A DNA stretch of 64,000 bases from Gaertneriomyces semiglobifer. Taxonomy: Eukaryota; Chytridiomycota; Chytridiomycetes; Spizellomycetales; Spizellomycetaceae. The notes beneath the pieces are model-generated. The model saw nothing but the letters and a program-made list of their open reading frames with translations. It searched no databases and was not told where the DNA came from. Shown here one piece after another: positions 48,220 to 58,582 of this stretch. Location: assembly GCA_025558075.1 (NCBI GenBank), contig JAHLKF010000009.1, positions 434,001 to 498,000 of the forward strand, given 5' to 3'. Within the stretch, counting starts at the first letter, position 1. Each line of letters starts with the position of its first letter. Position numbers and translations under genes: made by a program.

Positions 48220-48773
48220 CGATAAGATCCGGCTCATTCGGTATCTTCCTCCAAATAAGGTTATCCTGCTTATGTAAAAAACTCCGATAAGATAACGCGC
48301 TCGTGTCCGTTTAACGACAGCGAGAACAGAGAGATAACCTTCTTTTGACAACCCGTTATTATCTTGCACAGATGGTTGGACATGCATGAATAAGGGCACG
48401 GACGGACTGTGGCGTTCAAGGGTTGTAGTGTGCTTGGCTGAGAGGGATCGCAGTGAGTGGGTGAGTGAGTGCTCCCTTATCTCAAATTACTACGCCCTAA
48501 CCTCCGTTTCTTCAACTATCTCTATCTACTCAACGCCTTTTACTCCGCATCAGCTCAGTAAGTAAAAGAAGTCCCCTTTGCACATGTCTAAAATCAGATG
48601 GAAAATGAATTCACACACGGCGACCCATAGACTCTCTCAACCAGCTTCACACACACGCATCACACACATACACGATGGCAGGGGTTATCTCTGCGTTTAT
48701 TTTTGGGCGGCTTTTTCCGACGATCGTGCGCCCATCTTGTTCCACCTAACAAGATGAACTAAAGAAAGATAAT
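48220..48773 (+). promoter_or_regulatory. Cluster of GATA-factor sites upstream of the ammonium transporter
   Basis: At least eight HGATAR-type sites fall within about 550 bp: GATAAG at 48221 and 48286, GATAAC at 48291 and 48333, and reverse or forward AGATAA forms at about 48358, 48476, 48685 and 48768. Fungal ammonium permeases are classical targets of nitrogen-catabolite GATA factors (AreA, Gln3). Such a cluster before a Mep gene is therefore good evidence for nitrogen control. Which sites act is unknown. Confidence 0.65.
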
Positions 48774-49055
48774 GATGACTACCACGTGAGAGAGAGGGGG
48801 CGGGCGGGGGAAGCGGGAAGGGCAAAGGCCCAAGGGAAAAACTTTAAAAGGGAGGGCCATTCTCTCAATCCCCCCTCCTCATTCTTCACATCCGCCCCAA
48901 GAGCAAACTAGCAGTTCAGATTCAACCTTTCGTTGTGTGGTGTGGGTTTCCCCTTTCCTCATTTCATTCTTTTGTTGGGTCTTGACGACTACCTACACGC
49001 ATACGTACATACACACTCCTTACACTTTAGTATATAGTTCTTTAACAGAAAAACA

Positions 49056-50537
49056 ATGACAACGATCGTCGGCGCCAATGGCGAGTCGATCGAAGTGATC
49101 GGCACGGCCATTCTGGAAGCAGGCACGAACCATGCCCCGCACTTTACCGAACCGGGTTATGCCTCGACGGGATTCATCACCATCTGCGCCGCCCTCGTCT
49201 TCTTCATGACCCCCGGCCTCGGTCTCTTTTACTCTGGCATGTCCAGATCCAAAAACGCGCTCAGTCTCATCATGATCAGTATGTTGGCCATGTCGATCAT
49301 CACGGTCCAGTGGGTCCTGTTTGGATTTTCCCTTGCGTTCTCAGAAACGGGCGGTCGGTTTATCGGCAATTTTAAGCATGGAGGATTCAAAGATATTGGC
49401 GCTGCCGCTCTCGAGTTCACTGCACCGACGATTCCCGGCGTGCTGTTTGCGTTGTACCAAATGCAATTCGCCACATTGACGCCCGCGCTCATTTTCGGAT
49501 CCGTCGCGGAACGTATCCGTCTCGTCCCTGCCATGATCTTTATCTTTTTATGGTCGACCTTGGTCTACGATTTCGGCGCGTACTGGACATGGAGTTACCG
49601 CGGCTGGATCAAATCCCTTTCCTGTCTCGACACACTGTCCACTGAACCGTGTGCCGTGGGTGGTTTTGATTTCGCGGGAGGCGGTCCCGTCCATGTCGCT
49701 TCGGGATTCGCCGGGTTAGCTTACTGCATCATGATTGGAAAGCGTCGTAAACACCATGCGGAGGAATTCAAGGCGCATAACATGACCAATGTGTTTTTGG
49801 GCACCGCCATGCTGTGGTTTGGATGGTTTGGGTTCAATGGTGGATCGGCATTGGGAGCTACCCCACGTGCCGCCATGGCCTGTCTTGTTACGACCCTCGC
49901 TACTGCCTCGGGATCCCTCGCGTGGGTGTTGTACGACTATTCTCAGCATGCGAAACTCTCGGGATTGGGATACTGTTCGGGAGCGGTTGCGGCTTTGGTG
50001 GGGATCACCCCTGCTGCCGGGTTTGTTGCCCCCTGGGCTGCTATCATTATTGGAGCTGTCACTGCTGTGATTTGCAATATGGCCTGTCGCCTTAAGAACA
50101 AGCTTGGATTTGATGACTCGTTGGATGCGTGGGGTGTCCATGGCGTCGGTGGAGTCGTTGGAAACCTCCTCACCGCCATCTTTGCTCAAAAATGGATCAC
50201 ACTCCTTGACGGCGCGGAAACCGACGGTGGATGGGTCGATGGGAACTGGAAACAGATGGGATACCAAATCGCAGGCACTGTGGCGATTGCGGCGTGGTCC
50301 TTTGTCGTCTCGTGTTTGATCCTGTATGTGATTAACAAGATCCCCGGGTTGCATTTGCGTCCGACCGAGAGCGAGGAACATATTGGAAACGATTTGGGAG
50401 AGATGGGTGAAATCGCTTATGAAATCGTGCCGTCGAAACCGCCTGTGCATGACAATTTGCCCACCCATGGACCCAAGACTGCGGAAAAGGACAAGCAGTG
50501 GCAGGAAAAGGTCGAGACTGAAGTCCAACTCGCATAA
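49056..50537 (+). CDS. Ammonium transporter, Amt/Mep family
   Basis: Plasma-membrane ammonium permease, intronless, 493 residues, a normal length for the family. About eleven membrane segments are visible. Family motifs: FMTPGLGLFYSGM near the N-terminus; DFAGGGPVHVASGF with the first pore His; WFGWFGFNGGSA; DAWGVHGVGGVVGNLL with the second pore His. The C-terminal tail (ESEEHIGNDLGEMGE) resembles the cytosolic gate region of Mep/Amt proteins. Codon use is noticeably richer in C at third positions than in neighbouring genes, suggesting high expression. Whether it is a Mep2-type sensor cannot be told from sequence. Confidence 0.95.
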   Translation: MTTIVGANGESIEVIGTAILEAGTNHAPHFTEPGYASTGFITICAALVFFMTPGLGLFYSGMSRSKNALSLIMISMLAMSIITVQWVLFGFSLAFSETGGRFIGNFKHGGFKDIGAAALEFTAPTIPGVLFALYQMQFATLTPALIFGSVAERIRLVPAMIFIFLWSTLVYDFGAYWTWSYRGWIKSLSCLDTLSTEPCAVGGFDFAGGGPVHVASGFAGLAYCIMIGKRRKHHAEEFKAHNMTNVFLGTAMLWFGWFGFNGGSALGATPRAAMACLVTTLATASGSLAWVLYDYSQHAKLSGLGYCSGAVAALVGITPAAGFVAPWAAIIIGAVTAVICNMACRLKNKLGFDDSLDAWGVHGVGGVVGNLLTAIFAQKWITLLDGAETDGGWVDGNWKQMGYQIAGTVAIAAWSFVVSCLILYVINKIPGLHLRPTESEEHIGNDLGEMGEIAYEIVPSKPPVHDNLPTHGPKTAEKDKQWQEKVETEVQLA

Positions 50538-51330
50538 GAATGTGCAAACTCGGATAACAAAAGTCCGACTCGCGTATGACAGCTCGCATTAAAGAGAAAA
50601 AACACGCACAGCGTTGCTGTTGAGGTTTTCGCCACTCTCTCGTCTGGGCGACACTGCTTGCATCGCGCATACCAATCCCACTCCATCCCATTCCGTCGCC
50701 ACACAACCCAACCTCGGTCACCTTCCCCCCCACAAAGACCAACACAACCCGCCAATATCTCCAAGTTTTCCTCTCTCGTGGTGGTGCACACCCACACACA
50801 CCCACACACACACACACACGGGCGCGCACACGGTTTTCGTTTCTTCGTTTATCCCTTGATGGGATCCCCTTTATTTATGTATAATAGTTTTTTTTTTTTT
50901 GTCGGTTCTATGGTTTTTCTTGCTATGAAACCGCAGCTGGGATACGCATATGGGAGGGTGTCGTTCTTTTGTTGGTGTTGTGACCACCCCTTACGTTTTT
51001 TCATAAAGAATAAAATGAAATTGACAAACTGTGAACAAAAACGAAACATGTGTGTGCGAGAACATTTTCGACAATTCTTTTGTAATTTTTTTTGTACAGC
51101 TCGCTTATCAGCTTTCTTTCTCTCTCCCCTCTTTCGCCAAAGGGGGTCATTCATGTATGCTTATGTACATGGGTTCAACAACCGTTTTCCTCCACTCTTT
51201 CCCGACGCTTTTTTCCCACCGCCTTTTCTTGAGCCGGTCCTTCTCTTCCTTTTTCAAACTTTCCCCATCTCTCACAGTAAAAAAAAGAAAATATATTACA
51301 GTTTAGTAAAAACACAGTTGTGTGTGCGTG
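50538..51330. other. Intergenic region, 790 bp, with (CA)n repeat
   Basis: 3' flanks of two convergent genes. A CACACA-rich tract lies at 50788-50819 and T-rich runs follow. No gene called; open frames here are T- and C-rich and unsupported. Confidence 0.5.
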
Positions 51331-52974
51331 TCAAGGAGACTCGGGCGTCAAAAACGCTTCTCCCTTGAGGACTTTCAACACGCCTTTCACACCTCCCACA
51401 ACATTCTCCACCGGGTCAGTTCGCGTATGTGTCAGCTCAGTTCCTATATGAGTAGTAGTAGTAGTACCAATCCACGCTTGCACGACGCCCGCAACACAGC
51501 CTACCGTCGCCCGTTCCAAATGCACATGGTGTCCCCCCGCCACCACCACAACCACCATCTCACTCTCTCGTCCCAACGCAGCGAGTCGGTGTTTGTATTT
51601 TGGGATGGAGACGTCAAAGATGCCGCTGCGGTCAGCGAGTAGGACGAGGGTGGGGATGTGGTGGATGCTGTCAAAGGCCGAGAGGAGGGTGGATTCGGGA
51701 GCGTGGAGGTATGTCCAGAGCGTGAGACGGGGGTCTGTGCGCCAGATGTAGGGTTGTTCACTGAGCTGTTGTTGTTGTTGGTGGTGTTGGTTGATAGGTT
51801 GGTGTATCTGTCCACCATTCCATGCGGTGCTCATACGTGGACTCGCACCCGTCGCTACGTTGTTGTTGGTGTTGTTGGTGGTGGTGTTGTTGGTCTCACC
51901 TATGATCACGGGCTCCAACCCTCGTTCACACAACACCCTACTCGCTTCCAAACTGACTTTCGTAAACCCCCGACACCGTGCTTTCGCCGCCTCCTCAAAA
52001 CTCTCATATACACGCGTTCCCCTCCCAGTTTCATGCAACAACCGTCGTTTATGGATGAACCCCGCCATTTCGACATGGTCGGGGTGTTTGAACTGAACTG
52101 CTGTGCCGATGCTTTCGAGCATGATGAGTCGTGATACGCGGGCGGGAAAGGTGGCTGTGAAGAGGGAGGCGATGTGGCCGCCTGTCGAGTGGCCGATGAG
52201 GGTGCATGTGTTCCATTGTAAGGTGTCGAGGAGGGAGAGGATATCGTCGAGCGTGTCCCAGAGGTAGTACCCCGTCATGGCGGGGCGGTGGGTGGAGAGA
52301 CCGTGACCGGGGAGATCGGGTGCGACGATGGTGGTGAATGTGTTGGAGGCGAGGAGGGGGGGTGTGAGGAGGTCGAATGTCGAGGCGTTGTCTAAGTACC
52401 CGTGTAATGCTAATACGCAGTCTGGACCGCCTTTTGGAGTTGAGGAGGCGTCGTCGTGGGGAGGGTGTGTGGTGGGTGAGACGAGTTTCCATGTGGGTGC
52501 GTCTTTCGGGGGATAGATGGGGTTTTTGCTCCAGCTTTTGGCTCGTAGCGTCATTCCTGTGTGCGTTCTGAACGCATGTTCTCCTATACAGTGCGACTGT
52601 TCGGTTGTTTGATTGCTGGTGGTGGGGAGTTCCAACCCGACTGAGACGCTTTGCCGGTGAGTCGGTGTTAGCAGAACGATGGGTGATGAGGGTATCCTGG
52701 AGAGTGCATGATGAGGTGATGCTGCTGGTGCTGCTGCTGGTGCTTCTGCTGCTGACAACACGTGCTGTCGTTTAGCAGCCGGGGAGTGTGTATGTTGGTG
52801 AAGGGGTGCAGGTATCTGTATCTGCATGTGCACTTGCATTTGCATTTGCACGGATGGCCGATTGAGCTCCGAGTGTTTTCTCTTGTGAGGACTTTTCTGT
52901 GGACCCGACATAGTTGATGCCGAGATTGCCGAGTGTAATGGAGGATGATGTTGGTGTTGTTGTTGTTCGAGCAT
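51331..52974 (-). CDS. Alpha/beta hydrolase with long low-complexity N-terminus
   Basis: Intronless; the first ATG at 52974 gives 547 residues. Residues 1-170 are Gln/His/Ala-rich and disordered. The hydrolase domain follows with LALHGYLDNASTFD (oxyanion region), VAPDLPGHGLS and the nucleophile elbow GHSTGG near residue 262. A cap region includes a Thr/Asn-rich insert encoded by trinucleotide-rich DNA. The distal block GIFDVSIPKYKHRL precedes a GGHHVHLE motif with the likely catalytic His. It resembles the serine-hydrolase-like (SERHL/Kraken) branch. Substrate is unknown. A start at the internal Met near residue 30 is possible. Confidence 0.8.
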   Translation of the reverse strand: MLEQQQHQHHPPLHSAISASTMSGPQKSPHKRKHSELNRPSVQMQMQVHMQIQIPAPLHQHTHSPAAKRQHVLSAAEAPAAAPAASPHHALSRIPSSPIVLLTPTHRQSVSVGLELPTTSNQTTEQSHCIGEHAFRTHTGMTLRAKSWSKNPIYPPKDAPTWKLVSPTTHPPHDDASSTPKGGPDCVLALHGYLDNASTFDLLTPPLLASNTFTTIVAPDLPGHGLSTHRPAMTGYYLWDTLDDILSLLDTLQWNTCTLIGHSTGGHIASLFTATFPARVSRLIMLESIGTAVQFKHPDHVEMAGFIHKRRLLHETGRGTRVYESFEEAAKARCRGFTKVSLEASRVLCERGLEPVIIGETNNTTTNNTNNNVATGASPRMSTAWNGGQIHQPINQHHQQQQQLSEQPYIWRTDPRLTLWTYLHAPESTLLSAFDSIHHIPTLVLLADRSGIFDVSIPKYKHRLAALGRESEMVVVVVAGGHHVHLERATVGCVAGVVQAWIGTTTTTHIGTELTHTRTDPVENVVGGVKGVLKVLKGEAFLTPESP

Positions 52975-54834
52975 AATACTTAAATTAGTGGTTCTGTTTT
53001 GCAAACTGTGGTGATGTTATCTGATGAGATCTACAAGAACAACACCAGTGTCAGTTCTCTCTGGTTTTCTGAACAAACAAGCAAGTATAACAATTTTTTT
53101 TACCTTTGTTCTGTGTGTTGCCAATACAAGAGCGAACATTGCCTGCATTCCCCCCTCCCTTGCAGTTAATATATTTCACTCCGCTTCGCACTGGGCTGTT
53201 CTGTTTGTTCGGTTGAATTACGTCTTTCTTTGTTCTCGTCTCTTCGTCTCTTCGCACTGCATCCTCAATCCACTCACTCTCCTTAAGAACCCTTTCAGTA
53301 ATCCATTCATTCACCAATATCCCCCCTCTCGATCTCATGCATATCCCCACACTGCATATGCAACACATGCGCAACGCAACGCAACAACGAACAACCAAAA
53401 CGCAGCGCACAAATGGAACACCCGCGGGGAAAGGTCCCAAACGGCCCGTTGGGTTTTCCCGAGACGCGTCTGTCATGTGATAGCATGTGGTCTATTAACG
53501 TGGGGTCACATGACCCTCTTTTTGTTGTTTGAGGTTGACAATTGGTGTTGGGATTATGGGCAATTTGCATATGCTTTGGCTTCCCTCTTGATCTAATTGA
53601 TGAACTTAATGACAGAGGATGACAGGAGAGGAACTACTACTAGTACAAGTACTAATCACTCTCTCTCAGCTTGCCAAGACAAATTAGCAGGTTGACTTAT
53701 CCATCCATCAAACATCTATAATAAATTCATAGTAGCCATACAAATGAATAAGGATGATACCTCCCTATCACTCACTAATGCAAAATCATTTCACACGCAA
53801 TGCCAATTAACAAAAAGACGCTCGTAGAAGTCGGTGGAACTGCTCAGAAGTGGGTGGCGGCACAGTCACGTTCAGCATGCTTTCAATGGGAGGCAAAACA
53901 GGCAGGCGGCCATTTTCATTCCTTCTTCGTCTCGTAAGAAATAGTCCACACAGTGCAGCGTTTGTTATATATATATATACAAGTATTCTCTCGCCTCCGG
54001 CTCATTGTAATGTGCATGGCACATTATTCTGAAATCATACACAGGTTAGCTGATTGATTCCGTCATACATTAAGTAATATTATGTCCATGTTGCCGTTAT
54101 AATAATAAATCCTTATGTACTATGTTTATTGTTGTGGGATCATTTCCGTCAGAGTTTTCAGGAAGTAGCACGAGTGCATGGGTCCGTTGACGTGTTCGGG
54201 AAATATGTCACGCTACAAGGTGTCTGGGCGTCGATACGTGTCCTGGGACTGTGTGACATCATAATATTTGTGTGCGCGTCACGCGTGACTGATTGATAAA
54301 ATAATGCGGCTGACTCCCTCACTGCGCTGTGCCAGTCACTGATGAGTTTTCATTCAAGTGAGTTGCGTCACTCGAACGCGTTTTTCCAGCTGACGCGGTC
54401 GATTGCCAGGGGTGGCGAGTCATTTTGACGGCACACATGTGATTTCGCTGACATGGCAGCCATTTCTGCTCTTTCGTCCTTGGGGACGAGATTTTGGATT
54501 TACTACGCGAAAAAGCTATCTCGTCCCTGGGGACACATCTCATATTTTTCTAACCCCAACTTTGCAAACGTTGTAAACGTCGCTATTTAAACCACCGAAA
54601 CATCATCCACGCTACTTGGAATTGACTATATGTCGCTGTAGCTGTATGAGAACCGCAATCCTTGCGTGTTGTTCCCTAATTCTAGCCCACTAAGATAAAG
54701 CCTGTAAAGATACAGCCTAATATGGTCAAGTTCTTTCTGCGTCAGGCATTGTATGGTGCACTTTCTGTTCCACATGTCCTGCAGGAGTGTGGTTCCTGGC
54801 AGTCACGTCAGACTTAGTAACATATAGATGCTAC
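52975..54834. other. Gene-poor region, 1.9 kb
   Basis: Hydrolase upstream region and spacer DNA. It contains the CATGTG repeat copy B, a short (TA)n at about 53966-53979, and a pair of near-identical CGTCC(T/C)TGGGGAC segments around 54477 and 54521. No gene supported. Confidence 0.5.
53456..53572. repeat. CATGTG palindromic repeat, copy B (inverted partner at 20845-20937)
   Basis: On the minus strand it has ATATGCAAATTGCC, then GTCATGTGA-25-TCACATGAC, then ACGCGTCTCGGGAA, the same order as copy A but with about 25 extra bases between the first two blocks. It lies about 500-600 bp upstream of the hydrolase start. Confidence 0.75.
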
Positions 54835-55580
54835 TGTCGAGGATCCCAAGACCGCAATCTCAGAACCCCAAAGGAGCGGTGCGGAGATCGTGCCTCAACT
54901 CCTAGCATAATAAACATAAGACGAGAACAAGATCTGCACCTCCGAAACACACTCGCAGGTTTGATAGCTGAAAATAGATACTACGGAGACCATCGCAAGG
55001 GTTCCAATGTTAAGGAGCGACGCTCGCTTGCACTCAAAAACCTTAGGAGTTAAGGAGCGGCGTGCACAAGGCTCGGAAGAACATATGGTAATTTCTGAGA
55101 GTGAGAAAACGACGCCCGAGAGAAAACGCAACGATGCGACGGAAAACTCCTATAAATAGAAGGCTGCAGCGGTGAGGGCAAGGAGGGCAAGAAACAGTAG
55201 AAACTTAGAGTCAGATAGTTCTAGTTCAATACACGAGCCGAACTATACAAATTACTCTATACTACCCCAGTGAGAAAAGGCACGCACGCTAAGTAACCAC
55301 GTCCCACGGGTCTGATCCCGCTTTTCCATGCTCGGCGGTGACATAGTTAACGGACTGATCATCCGGCTCAACATCGCTCCTTGGTTCACCTATCAGCACT
55401 CTCGTGCCCCCACATTTAGTCACGGATCCTTGCATTTACGGATCTGAGACACGCTAAGTCCCACGCGCTCTGTCGCAACCAAATTAAACATAAACAAAGC
55501 CCACGGTCATCCAGGAAGCGCCAATCTTATCTTATTTCACTCGGCGCATCACAGCACGAGCAAAGAAAATTTCCGTTACA
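54835..55580 (+). repeat. LTR-like repeat, left copy (about 746 bp, inverted partner 57270-58013)
   Basis: Begins TGTCGAGGATCC and matches the reverse complement of 57270-58013 over its whole length, with scattered substitutions. A TATAAATA box is at 55151, followed by a GC-rich leader, then ATGCTCGGCGG at 55329, the start of a gag-like frame. That frame stops early here after C-to-T changes. A TG start, an internal TATA promoter and a downstream ORF fit the 5' end of an LTR retroelement (LTR plus leader). I cannot place the exact LTR end or primer-binding site. Confidence 0.65.
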
Positions 55581-55950
55581 CTACATTGAACCTCAATTCG
55601 TTTTTGGACAGAAACTGCATGCACGGAGGTTAGTTCAGGACTCTGATATTCCGATGTTGTCCGCGGGGACAAATCCGCTACAACAGATAACAATCTGGGT
55701 AGGGCGTAGAAGCGTTCCTATGAGTCAAGGGAACGTTGAGCGCGTCTTGGTGTGTCGGGGCGTTGCTAGGCAGCCAAAATTTGCGCGGTGGGAAGGAAGA
55801 AGAATGTGAGACACACTGGTTGCTTAGTGACGACGGGGGGAAAAAAGGGCCAGCGTATGCATTGGGGCGGTTGATGATTGCAACTTGGAGAGCATGTCGC
55901 TACCACCGTACTCCCAGCAAACCAACAGGAACCATGGTGTGATCAGAGTG

Positions 55951-56703
55951 ATGAATGTTCACGGGTTTAGCAGCTGGAACGAGATGGACGTCTTGTTGAT
56001 TCTATGTCGCCGATCCTACATACCTGTCGAAGTGCGGCAAATGATTTTGAAGTATAAACAGCGGTACCGTTGAGAAGACATGCAGACCAAAGTGCGCGAG
56101 CTTGGGCGTCTCCTACGCATGGAAGAGCTGGGACAAGCACCGTCGTTTCGATGGATGGTTCTCGATTACATTCTGTACGGCGAGCACATTGACTATGTGA
56201 AAGCGTATTTCCGACTTTTCGGAAACTACGTTGCCTTTTGCATCACGGCAGTGATAAGTGACATGGCAGTGGATAGTCAGGACGAACGGTTGATTGGAAT
56301 ATGCATGTTGCAAAACGACATAATGGGTCTACCTACGTTTGGAACGTTTCGATTGTTGTGGGCACCGTTGAAAGCGAAGCGGGCCAATGAGCTGGAAGAT
56401 ACGTGCCGGAAGCTGATTCACATTGGGATGATCAACAGGGAGCTTGCGCTGCGACTTGTGCACACATCGTACGTTACAGCATTAGGGATGCACCGACACA
56501 AGCTGTGCGGCACGTTCTCAGATTGGGACCCGGCCTCAGAAAAGCCACACGCATATCTGATCATTGACACGGCAGCGAACCAGTATGCGTTTCTGAGTAT
56601 GAAACGTAGTGCGATCCACTTGGAACTTTGCATGAACAACAATGGATCATGTGAGTCAGTCATGAAATTGGTACGGAAGCGATTTTGGTTCATTGCCAAT
56701 TGA
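55951..56703 (+). pseudogene. Orphan ORF interrupted by one in-frame TGA
   Basis: An ATG at 55951 opens a frame (MNVHGFSSWNEMDVLLILC..., with an IPVEVRQMILKY segment) that meets TGA at 56071-56073. The same frame then continues without a stop for 210 codons to 56703. The two halves join naturally around KQRYR-stop-EDMQTK. A CGA-to-TGA change would explain the stop. The C-terminal part is ordered-looking (YLIIDTAANQYAFLS). I recognise no family. It sits between the inverted LTR-like copies and may be cargo or a host fragment. The alternative is an independent 208-residue ORF from 56080. Confidence 0.45.
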
Positions 56704-56828
56704 ATCGTGTAACATGGAGGTAGGGTTGATACGGTACATGCACACACGGGACTTTTTCTTTCTTCTTCTTCTTCGTTCGTATGTTTTCCTACCACTCTAT
56801 CAATTTCATCGCAATAAGTCTGCGCGAG

Positions 56829-57170
56829 AGTATGTCGGATGCAGAGATCAAAGTCGCAACTCACGAAGAACAAGAGCAGGAGGAGAGCGAGCGACACCTA
56901 CCCAAGTGCCGACTGGGCAACAAGACGGCCGACGTCACATGGAAGGATTTCGTCAATTGCAAGTGTAAGGATGTCAACATACCCAAGACCCCGGCCTCCT
57001 CGCCTTCACCCAAGCCCGAACTGCGAGAGTCTCCTCCACCGTTTCCAAAACGCTTCAACCCAAATGGACGCTACAAGCCTTATCAGCACCGTGCCTATTA
57101 CATTGGTCCAGATAGAGAACGGATTCCTCATTTAGGACAACATGCATGGTCCGGTCTGGGAGGAAAATAG
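56829..57170 (+). CDS. Hypothetical small basic protein in the LTR-flanked cassette
   Basis: About 113 residues from the ATG at 56829 (the frame opens at 56781). Acidic start (HEEQEQEESE), then a LPKCRLGNKTADVTWKDF segment with CKC, a Pro/Ser-rich middle, and a basic aromatic tail. No recognised domain. Coding character is suggested by composition only. It ends 7 bp from the stop of the converging minus-strand gag-like frame. Confidence 0.35.
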   Translation, partial: SMSDAEIKVATHEEQEQEESERHLPKCRLGNKTADVTWKDFVNCKCKDVNIPKTPASSPSPKPELRESPPPFPKRFNPNGRYKPYQHRAYYIGPDRERIPHLGQHAWSGLGGK

Positions 57171-57176
57171 TATTTA

Positions 57177-57521
57177 TTAGCGAGGAGGTTTATAGACATG
57201 TTCTACAAGTTCTATGAGTTCAGGGTAGTTTACGGCAATAAAGTCTTGTGCAGATTTATACTGAGCAAATGTAACGGATTTTTCTTCGCTCGTGCTGTGA
57301 TGCGCCGAGCGAAATAAGATGAGATTGGCGCTTCCGGGATGACCGTGGGCTTTGTTTATGTTTAATTTGGTTGCGACAGAGCGCGTGGGACTTAGCGTGT
57401 CTCGGATCCGTGAAGGCGAGGATCCGTGACTAAATGTGGGGGCACGAGAGTGCTGATAGGTGAACCAAGGAGCGATGTTGAGCCGGATGATCAGTCCGTT
57501 AACTATGTCACCGCCGAGCAT
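57177..57521 (-). CDS. Gag-like or leader ORF of the LTR-like element
   Basis: A 114-residue frame that starts inside the right LTR-like copy (MLGGDIVNGLIIRLN) and runs about 90 bp past its inner edge to 57177. The left copy has the same start at 55329, but its frame is broken. Position just after the putative LTR promoter suggests gag. No zinc knuckle or other hallmark is seen, so the name is tentative. Confidence 0.35.
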   Translation of the reverse strand: MLGGDIVNGLIIRLNIAPWFTYQHSRAPTFSHGSSPSRIRDTLSPTRSVATKLNINKAHGHPGSANLILFRSAHHSTSEEKSVTFAQYKSAQDFIAVNYPELIELVEHVYKPPR

Positions 57522-58013
57522 GGAAAAGCGGGATCAGACCCGTGGGACGCGGTTACTTAGCGTGCGTGCCTTTTCTCACTGGGGTTGTATAGAGTAATTT
57601 GTATAGTTCGGCTCGTGTATTGAACTAGAACTATCTGACTCTAAGTTTCTACTGTTTCTTGCCCTCCTTGCCCTCACCGCTGCAGCCTTCTATTTATAGG
57701 AGCTTTCCGTCGCCTCCTTGCGCTTTCTCTCGGGCGTCGTTTTCTTTCTCTCGGAAATTACCCTATATACTTCCGAACCTTGTGCGCGCCGCTCCTTAAC
57801 TTCTAAGGTTTCGAGTGCAAGCGGGCGTCGCTCCTTAACGTCAGAACCCTTGCGATGGTCTCCGTAGTATTTATTTTTTGCTATCAAACCTGTGGGTGTG
57901 TTTTGGAGGTGCAGATCTTGTTCTTGTCTTGTGTTTATTATGCTAGGAGTTGAGGCACGGTCTCCGCACCGTTCCCTTGAGGTTCTGAGATTGCGGTCTT
58001 GGGATCCGCGACA
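57270..58013 (-). repeat. LTR-like repeat, right copy (about 744 bp, inverted partner 54835-55580)
   Basis: Reads TGTCGCGGATCC from 58013 leftwards, with TATAAATA at 57698-57691. It lies in inverted orientation to the left copy, so both point toward the 1.7-kb segment between them. The immediate 5-bp flanks of the two outer ends (GCTAC and CAAAG) differ, so there is no target-site duplication around the whole unit. Confidence 0.65.
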
Positions 58014-58290
58014 CAAAGTTCCGATATGGTTCCCAAGTGGGATCCCAAACAGTTTGATCAGGAGTTTCCACTCGACCAACACTTTGAGGACCTTGTACTC
58101 GTTCATACAGGCTTCGAGCAACCATTTTTATGCCGGCTACTTCTATACCATCACCGTGTTTTCACCTACCCTCCATTCGGACGAGAAATGGGATGCAATA
58201 CCACGAACACCGTTACTTGCAGAGAACATAAAACTGAGGAAATGGTTAGAGAAGAAGGGTCAAGGAGATAACCCCGTCCATGCAGTTTGA
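58014..58290 (+). pseudogene. Fragment of a possible UBX-like domain gene abutting the LTR-like repeat
   Basis: Directly at the outer edge of the right repeat a frame reads VPIWFPSGIPNSLIRSFHS, then TNTLRTLYSFI, FYTITVFSP and TPLLAENI, ending at 58290. The spacing recalls a UBX (ubiquitin-like) domain, where a positive-strand-loop start is followed by TLxxLYxFI and a late PL-AE motif. The upstream part is missing, as if cut off by the element. The likeness is weak and unverified. Confidence 0.3.
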
Positions 58291-58510
58291 TCCATGTATC
58301 CCCAACTTTCATCATCGAGTACAATGACGATACGTTGGCGAATCCGGTCAAGCAACAACAGGAAATGATCGAAAGCATTGAAGGATTAGGAGGAACAAAA
58401 CATTTGGCGAACTGATGGCTCATCATTTTTGATGACATGATAGGAAGTATTGCGATGTGAAAAGGTGTACACACCTGGCCAGCAAGATCTAACCCTAACC
58501 CCAACCCATT

Positions 58511-58582
58511 CATGACTGTGCCACTTTAAGGTTAGGTGTACTTGCCGCGTCCATATGACTGTGCCACTTCAGGGTTAGGGGT
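58511..58582 (+). repeat. Two direct repeats of about 29 bp
   Basis: ATGACTGTGCCACTT followed by (TA/CA)(A/G)GGTTAGG occurs at 58511-58539 and 58553-58582. AACCCTAACCCCAACCC sits just upstream; it is telomere-like in composition but not a telomeric array. Confidence 0.7.

Noticed and set aside
50658..51368. 236-codon plus-strand frame after the ammonium transporter
   Set aside because: Phe/His-rich translation of CA- and T-rich non-coding DNA; no family likeness.
58490..58510. AACCCTAACCCC as telomeric repeat
   Set aside because: Only about two degenerate units; not an array, so not evidence for a telomere or an interstitial telomeric block.
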